From positions 80,001-144,000 of the forward strand of contig JACVVK020000498.1 of NCBI GenBank assembly GCA_018292915.2: a stretch of 64,000 nucleotides of DNA, in the 5' to 3' direction. The first letter of the stretch is position 1. Each line of letters opens with the position of its first letter. Shown one piece after another: positions 59,629 to 64,000 of this stretch. Position numbers and translations under genes: made by a program. Below the pieces are notes generated by a model. That model was given only the letters and a program-made list of their open reading frames with translations. It ran no database searches and had not been told where the DNA came from. This DNA is from Batillaria attramentaria (Eukaryota; Mollusca; Gastropoda; Batillariidae).

Positions 59629-60883
59629 TTAAAGTTTCAGAATAAGCCCTTCCGGCCGCAAACTACTAACTATACTTATCCTGTCCCTAGGGAGGGATCC
59701 ATACCGGTCACGCAGGGTGTTTTGGGCTTCACCTGGTCACTCGTATAGTTTGTATTCTGAGTAAAAAGGACGCTGTCCACCCTAACTTAAATCCCGAACT
59801 TGTGAATGTCTTTGCCGTAATTCAGGTAATCACATTTCACCTTCCGGACAGCACGTGCAGTGGAGGTCGACCACAAGCCCCCGCACTGAGAGGTCCGTGA
59901 AGAACGTCCTCAAACAAACAAACAATCCAGCGGCCAGGTGACTGTCAGTGTCCAGACATCACTCGCTGACAGTGTAGAGACAAAGTATTCCAGGCAGGCC
60001 CAAGAGAGAAACGTGCCAAGTGCGGGATTAGCACGCTCCTTCTTCCTGCCCCTGTCTCAGTTCAGCGCGGCTGTAAGGATGGACCGAGGGGGAGAGAAGT
60101 ATCACAGTGGGCGAGGAAGAGGCGTTTTCCGCCCTCGTTTTTACCTGTTCACACCTGGTCACGCGTCAACAGCCTTCCTCCACACGACTCCTACGCCAGA
60201 AATGCAGGGTTGTGGGTTTCGGTCGGGGTCGTCAGCATTCTTTGCCTAATGATGTCATATGGAAAATGTTTTTCTTACCGCTAGTTTTTGAAGTCGCCGG
60301 TACACAAAGTTACACGCATGAAGAACTTAGCCAGCTGTGAAATGATAGCAGTCGGTGTGTAATCTGTCATCATTCATTTTCGTCGTAAGTGGTTTTTTTG
60401 TGTCGTGACTGTAGGGGATGTTGCTGCACTGTCATGTTTCTAGTAGTTTCTGGGGTTACACATTCCAGCACTGCAGGGGAGTATTGGTATTGAATTGTCC
60501 TATGTCTGTGCCCGTCTGAAGTTACACAAAAAGGACAGTATCAAGTCTGACATATATTCACTTATACTGAAAGTCCCCCCGAAGTCACAGCATTATAGTC
60601 CTAATAGTTGATGGGGTTACAGTAGAACTTTTCACTATCTTCCTCAAGGCTTTATTTTTCATCATCCATCAGTTTTATTTGCGGAGTTTTTGTATGATAT
60701 GAGTTTTGGACAGCATATTTTAAATTCCTGTCCTGAAAATATGAAACTGGACTAAATGTGTCGGTCCTTTCTCGAGTTCACTGAACCGCACGGGCCATGG
60801 CCACTTAACAGAATAGAACGAGATTAGCAGTTTCCCTCTCGTTTGGTTTCAGGGATGGACAGGTTTATGGCAATGTACAGGAA

Positions 60884-61098
60884 ACAAACAAACAAACAAA
60901 CAAACAAACAACAAAGCAAAAAACAAACAAACAACAAACAAAAAACGAATAAAAACAGAAGTAAATATGGCTGCATTCATGATCTGGTGGTGGAACTGGG
61001 GCGAGGTGCGGGGGAGGGTGTTGTGGCTTTGTGGTCCAGCGCCACTATTTCGTTTTTCTTTTTTAACCTGCATGCACGTTGTGTAACTGTTTTGCAAA
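60884..61098 (-). mobile_element. SINE-C, 5'-truncated copy with (TTTG)n-type tail
   Basis: Shares GGTCCAGCG-CCACTAT and AACCTGCATGCACGTTGTGT with the 58016 copy, and CATGATCTGGTGGTGGAACT with 57354. At the low-coordinate end it runs into (CAAA)n, the complement of a (TTTG)n retroposon tail. Confidence 0.6.
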
Positions 61099-61499
61099 CA
61101 ACAACAACAACAACACCAATAAACAACAAAATTAGAAGCATCCTCAACATGTCCTAGACGGCACACTAACTGTAGACAACGGTAGTCACAATTGCGTCAG
61201 CGAACAGCTAGGCCCGTATTAAGAAATCGGCGTGTCAGTTGCGTCTGCAGGCATTTGTAATGGAAGATGGGGATGTGTACGTTTCTCGCGAATTTTTGCA
61301 CGTGTTGTTTTATTCTGCACACCTGGCGAAGATACATGCTGTTAATGGGTTTTGCAGCTCAATAATATATCAAGTTACAGCCAGCTGACGTGGCGTTTGC
61401 CTTAGTCTCAGGGGGGAATGATCGGGAAATATATGGAGAACATTTTTTTCTTTCTCTCCGGCTGTCTCGAATTTTTATGTACGTGAAGTAATATGACGT

Positions 61500-61500
<1 letters not shown>

Positions 61501-61571
<71 letters not shown>
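61501..61571. repeat. (GT)n microsatellite
   Basis: 71 bp of GT. Confidence 0.95.
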
Positions 61572-61574
<3 letters not shown>

Positions 61575-62689
61575 ACCAAGGAATTTATTTCCCCTCTTAT
61601 CCAGCACCGAATGTGAGCTTATAGGATTTTCCTATCTGCCTCCAGCACTAGACAAACGTCAGTTAGCGCGTATCACGTGCAGAGAATAATTCTTATGGCT
61701 GTATTACAGGCCAAGCACGGATCAAGTAATGTAAATTGCTGACACACAGCAGCGGCTATATTTGTGGACTAAGTACACTCATACATGAGATTCCTTTGTA
61801 GGAGTTGGTGATTTGGGGTCGAAGCAGGGGGCGCAATGCACTGGGGCCGTTTGGATGTTCGCCTTCTTGAACTTGACCAGTTAGCGACTCAGTCAGCGCC
61901 CCCCACGTGGCTATCACTGTGATCAGCGATTCGAGCACTCCACATTCCTGCGTTGAGCCATCCATCCATAAACTGACCTCTGGTTGGATCAGCTGGCCAG
62001 GGGCACTTGAAAGGGATTACTGACCATAGACAACTGGACAAACGAGTGACGGAGATGACACTGTAATGAAATTTGAACGGTCCCCATTCGAAAGCAAATC
62101 CATTAACTATTGGCAGTGATGGTTGTTTAACTGGGGCGGGTTGTTGGCTGAAGTAATCGTGTTAGTGGACTCAGAGGGTGTCGTGCATTCCGTGTGGTAA
62201 CAAGGAACCTTTCAATGGTGACCTTGTCACGAGAACGGATACCAGGCCTGGACTCTAGCTGGTAACCGGGGAATGAAAGCAACAGGTGGCGGGTCAGCTG
62301 GAGAATCTTGAAGGTGACTTTGGACTCAAACTTCCTATTAAATTTTTGCGTCGTCAGTCCGCCTTTGACACGCCAGAATCAGTCCCAGGCACCCCCCCCC
62401 CCCCTTCTCCCAACACACACATACATACACACTGACACACCTCCCTTTAAAAAAGTTCGTTCCCAATAATGATAGCAACAACTTCCCTTCAGTGGTGGAA
62501 GTTCCCAGGAGTGGTGTGATAGTGGATCTTCTGCACAAGTCGTTCTGTAGGGCCACACGTCAAGGCAAGCCATATCTACCATGAACAACGCAGAAGAGAC
62601 CGATGCAATGTCAGGTAACAAAATGTTAACTAAAGGAGGGTTGACTATCAGGTGTACAGCGGGAATTCTAGGTGTTACTATGTAGATAA

Positions 62690-62690
<1 letters not shown>

Positions 62691-62727
<37 letters not shown>

Positions 62728-62744
62728 GGGTGCGCGCGCGCGCG
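62691..62744. repeat. (CA)n ending in (GC)n
   Basis: CA tract followed by GCGGGTGCGCGCGCGCGCG. Confidence 0.95.
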
Positions 62745-64000
62745 ATTTCAGCTACGAACCTCTGGACACGATTCTATTGCCAGTGACTGAGTGTTAGCCG
62801 GTTATCAGTAGATGTTTATTCGAATTCTGTGCACAGAACAACCTGCAGCCTTGTCATGACTGACAACTGCATTTCCCACCAGAAACAATTCGTAATGTCC
62901 AGCTAGAAACGGCTGTCTTATGGCGTGTGCCGACACCGAAGCGTTCACCCCAAATAACTGATATTACAATGATGTACCTCATCAGTGTGTAGTGTTTGCG
63001 GAGACAAGCGGCGCTGCAGTGCGGTGTGGATTTGTTGCCTGACGACTGAGGAATACGGATCTGATGTGGCAAGAGTCCGTCAGTGTTGGGAACGTGGCAC
63101 CTCGTTTATCTTGTCGCATTGTTCTGATGATGGGGACACGCGGATAACTTGTGAACAAAACACGCATCATGTCCCACTTTGCGTCTCAGCATGACAGCGG
63201 TTTGAGTAAATTGCTAATAGCCACCATGCCACCGTTGTAGGAGAGGGGACAGCCGGGAGAGTGTTACATGGAACCCAGAGGGACATTCAGAGCTTTATGG
63301 GGCATCGTGTAAAACTGCATTGTACTGTTTTACCGTTGATCCCAATTCCCGTCAGCCTGAAAACTGAGGGGCAAACCCGTCATTTGCCGGGTCAGTGAGA
63401 AGGGTACATTCGGTTCACTTCAAACCTCTCTCTCTCTCTCTCTCCTGCAGGCAAAAATATACAGCTGGGGGAATGCAGTGCACGAGAGAAGGTTATACAT
63501 TCTGACATGCAGCCTGCAAGCCCCTCTCCTCCTCTCACCGTGTAGAAGAACGCACGTGCAGCTAGTCTCAACTCACACCAGTGCTGCAAAGAACATTGCC
63601 GCTGACGTCACTGCTGTCAGAGAGAATGAAGAAGAGGCGGAACAATCAACGCGAACTTAAAACCGCGCGGCTGTTTTTAACCGTTAACCGAAATTTTCAA
63701 ATATTTGCCAGCCCTTTACGCTCGTTTTGTCCTTGGGAAGCGAAGAGGACATTTCATGGGAGTACCAGCGTCTCAGGGTCTGCCGGGTACACTGACTGAC
63801 TGGCGTGTATGAGCAGGCGGAGAGCAGGGTAGCCAGGGCCTTTGCTTCCACCAACTGGCGTCCAGAACGTATAGGGACAGACAGTAATGGGTATTAGCAG
63901 GGAAGTTAGCAGTCAGTCTGTGTGAAGTCTGCCGGCTTGGACAAATGTTGCTAAACTCGTCTGGTTGCTTTTCTATTACGCATCTAACATCCAGAGATAC

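Larger units (their letters stand above)
53251..64000 (+). other. Putative downstream intron of the FAM167-like gene
   Basis: Starts at the donor after WLRNEL. No exon continuing the FAM167 helical segment was recognised before the window ends, so the intron may run out of the window or a short exon may have been missed. It is filled with R4, SINE-A, SINE-C and microsatellites. Confidence 0.4.

Noticed and set aside
63424..63660. Possible 3' exon: (CT)n-CTGCAG acceptor followed by an open frame to 63660
   Set aside because: Phase 0 translation starts AKIYSWGNAVHE, unlike the expected FAM167 continuation, and the pyrimidine tract is an ordinary CT microsatellite.

Overview
The window looks like nuclear DNA from a metazoan with an intron-rich, repeat-rich genome. 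A marine mollusc, probably a gastropod, is the best guess. The basis is indirect: very dense (CA)n/(GT)n and (CT)n microsatellites, several tRNA-derived SINE families, a large exon with consensus GT-AG borders, and no prokaryotic gene packing. Species identity is inference. Almost all open frames elsewhere are short and low-complexity, or lie inside dispersed repeats, so I do not call them genes.

One coding segment is well supported: an 1868-bp internal exon on the + strand at 51383-53250. It encodes about 622 residues that are mostly low-complexity (Ser/Pro/Arg-rich). It starts with a short basic conserved-looking stretch and ends in a segment resembling the ALxWLRxEL core of the FAM167 (DIORA) family. 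The acceptor is phase 1 and the donor is phase 0, so the gene continues on both sides. A tiny candidate start exon at 45672-45684 has a perfect donor and the matching phase, which would imply a 5.7-kb intron. I could not find the 3' exon.

The rest is a repeat landscape. 1-9.6 kb: a 235-bp unclassified repeat (570 and, inverted, 5109), a 99-bp inverted repeat around a microsatellite (1251-1545), a truncated SINE-B (7251) and a TIR element (7610). 9.6-17 kb: a 0.4-kb dispersed repeat (11896), a second TIR element (12796), an 11-copy 41-bp minisatellite (13829) and dense GT/AC tracts. 17-31 kb: SINE-A copies (19033, 30550), SINE-B (21931), the second copy of the 0.4-kb repeat (24318) and a 258-bp foldback (28401). 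31-50 kb: repeats of the same families, a full-length SINE-B (39986), TIR elements (33429, 48548) and a 31-bp minisatellite (48223). 50-64 kb: the coding exon, then a mix of the 235-bp family, SINE-A and a third SINE family (SINE-C) with a (TTTG)n-type tail.

No bacterial-type operon, CRISPR array, functional tRNA or rRNA, or intact transposase or reverse transcriptase was recognised. The most interesting items are the FAM167-like exon with its long disordered extension, the four-copy TIR (MITE-like) family, the long foldback, and two dispersed families I cannot classify.
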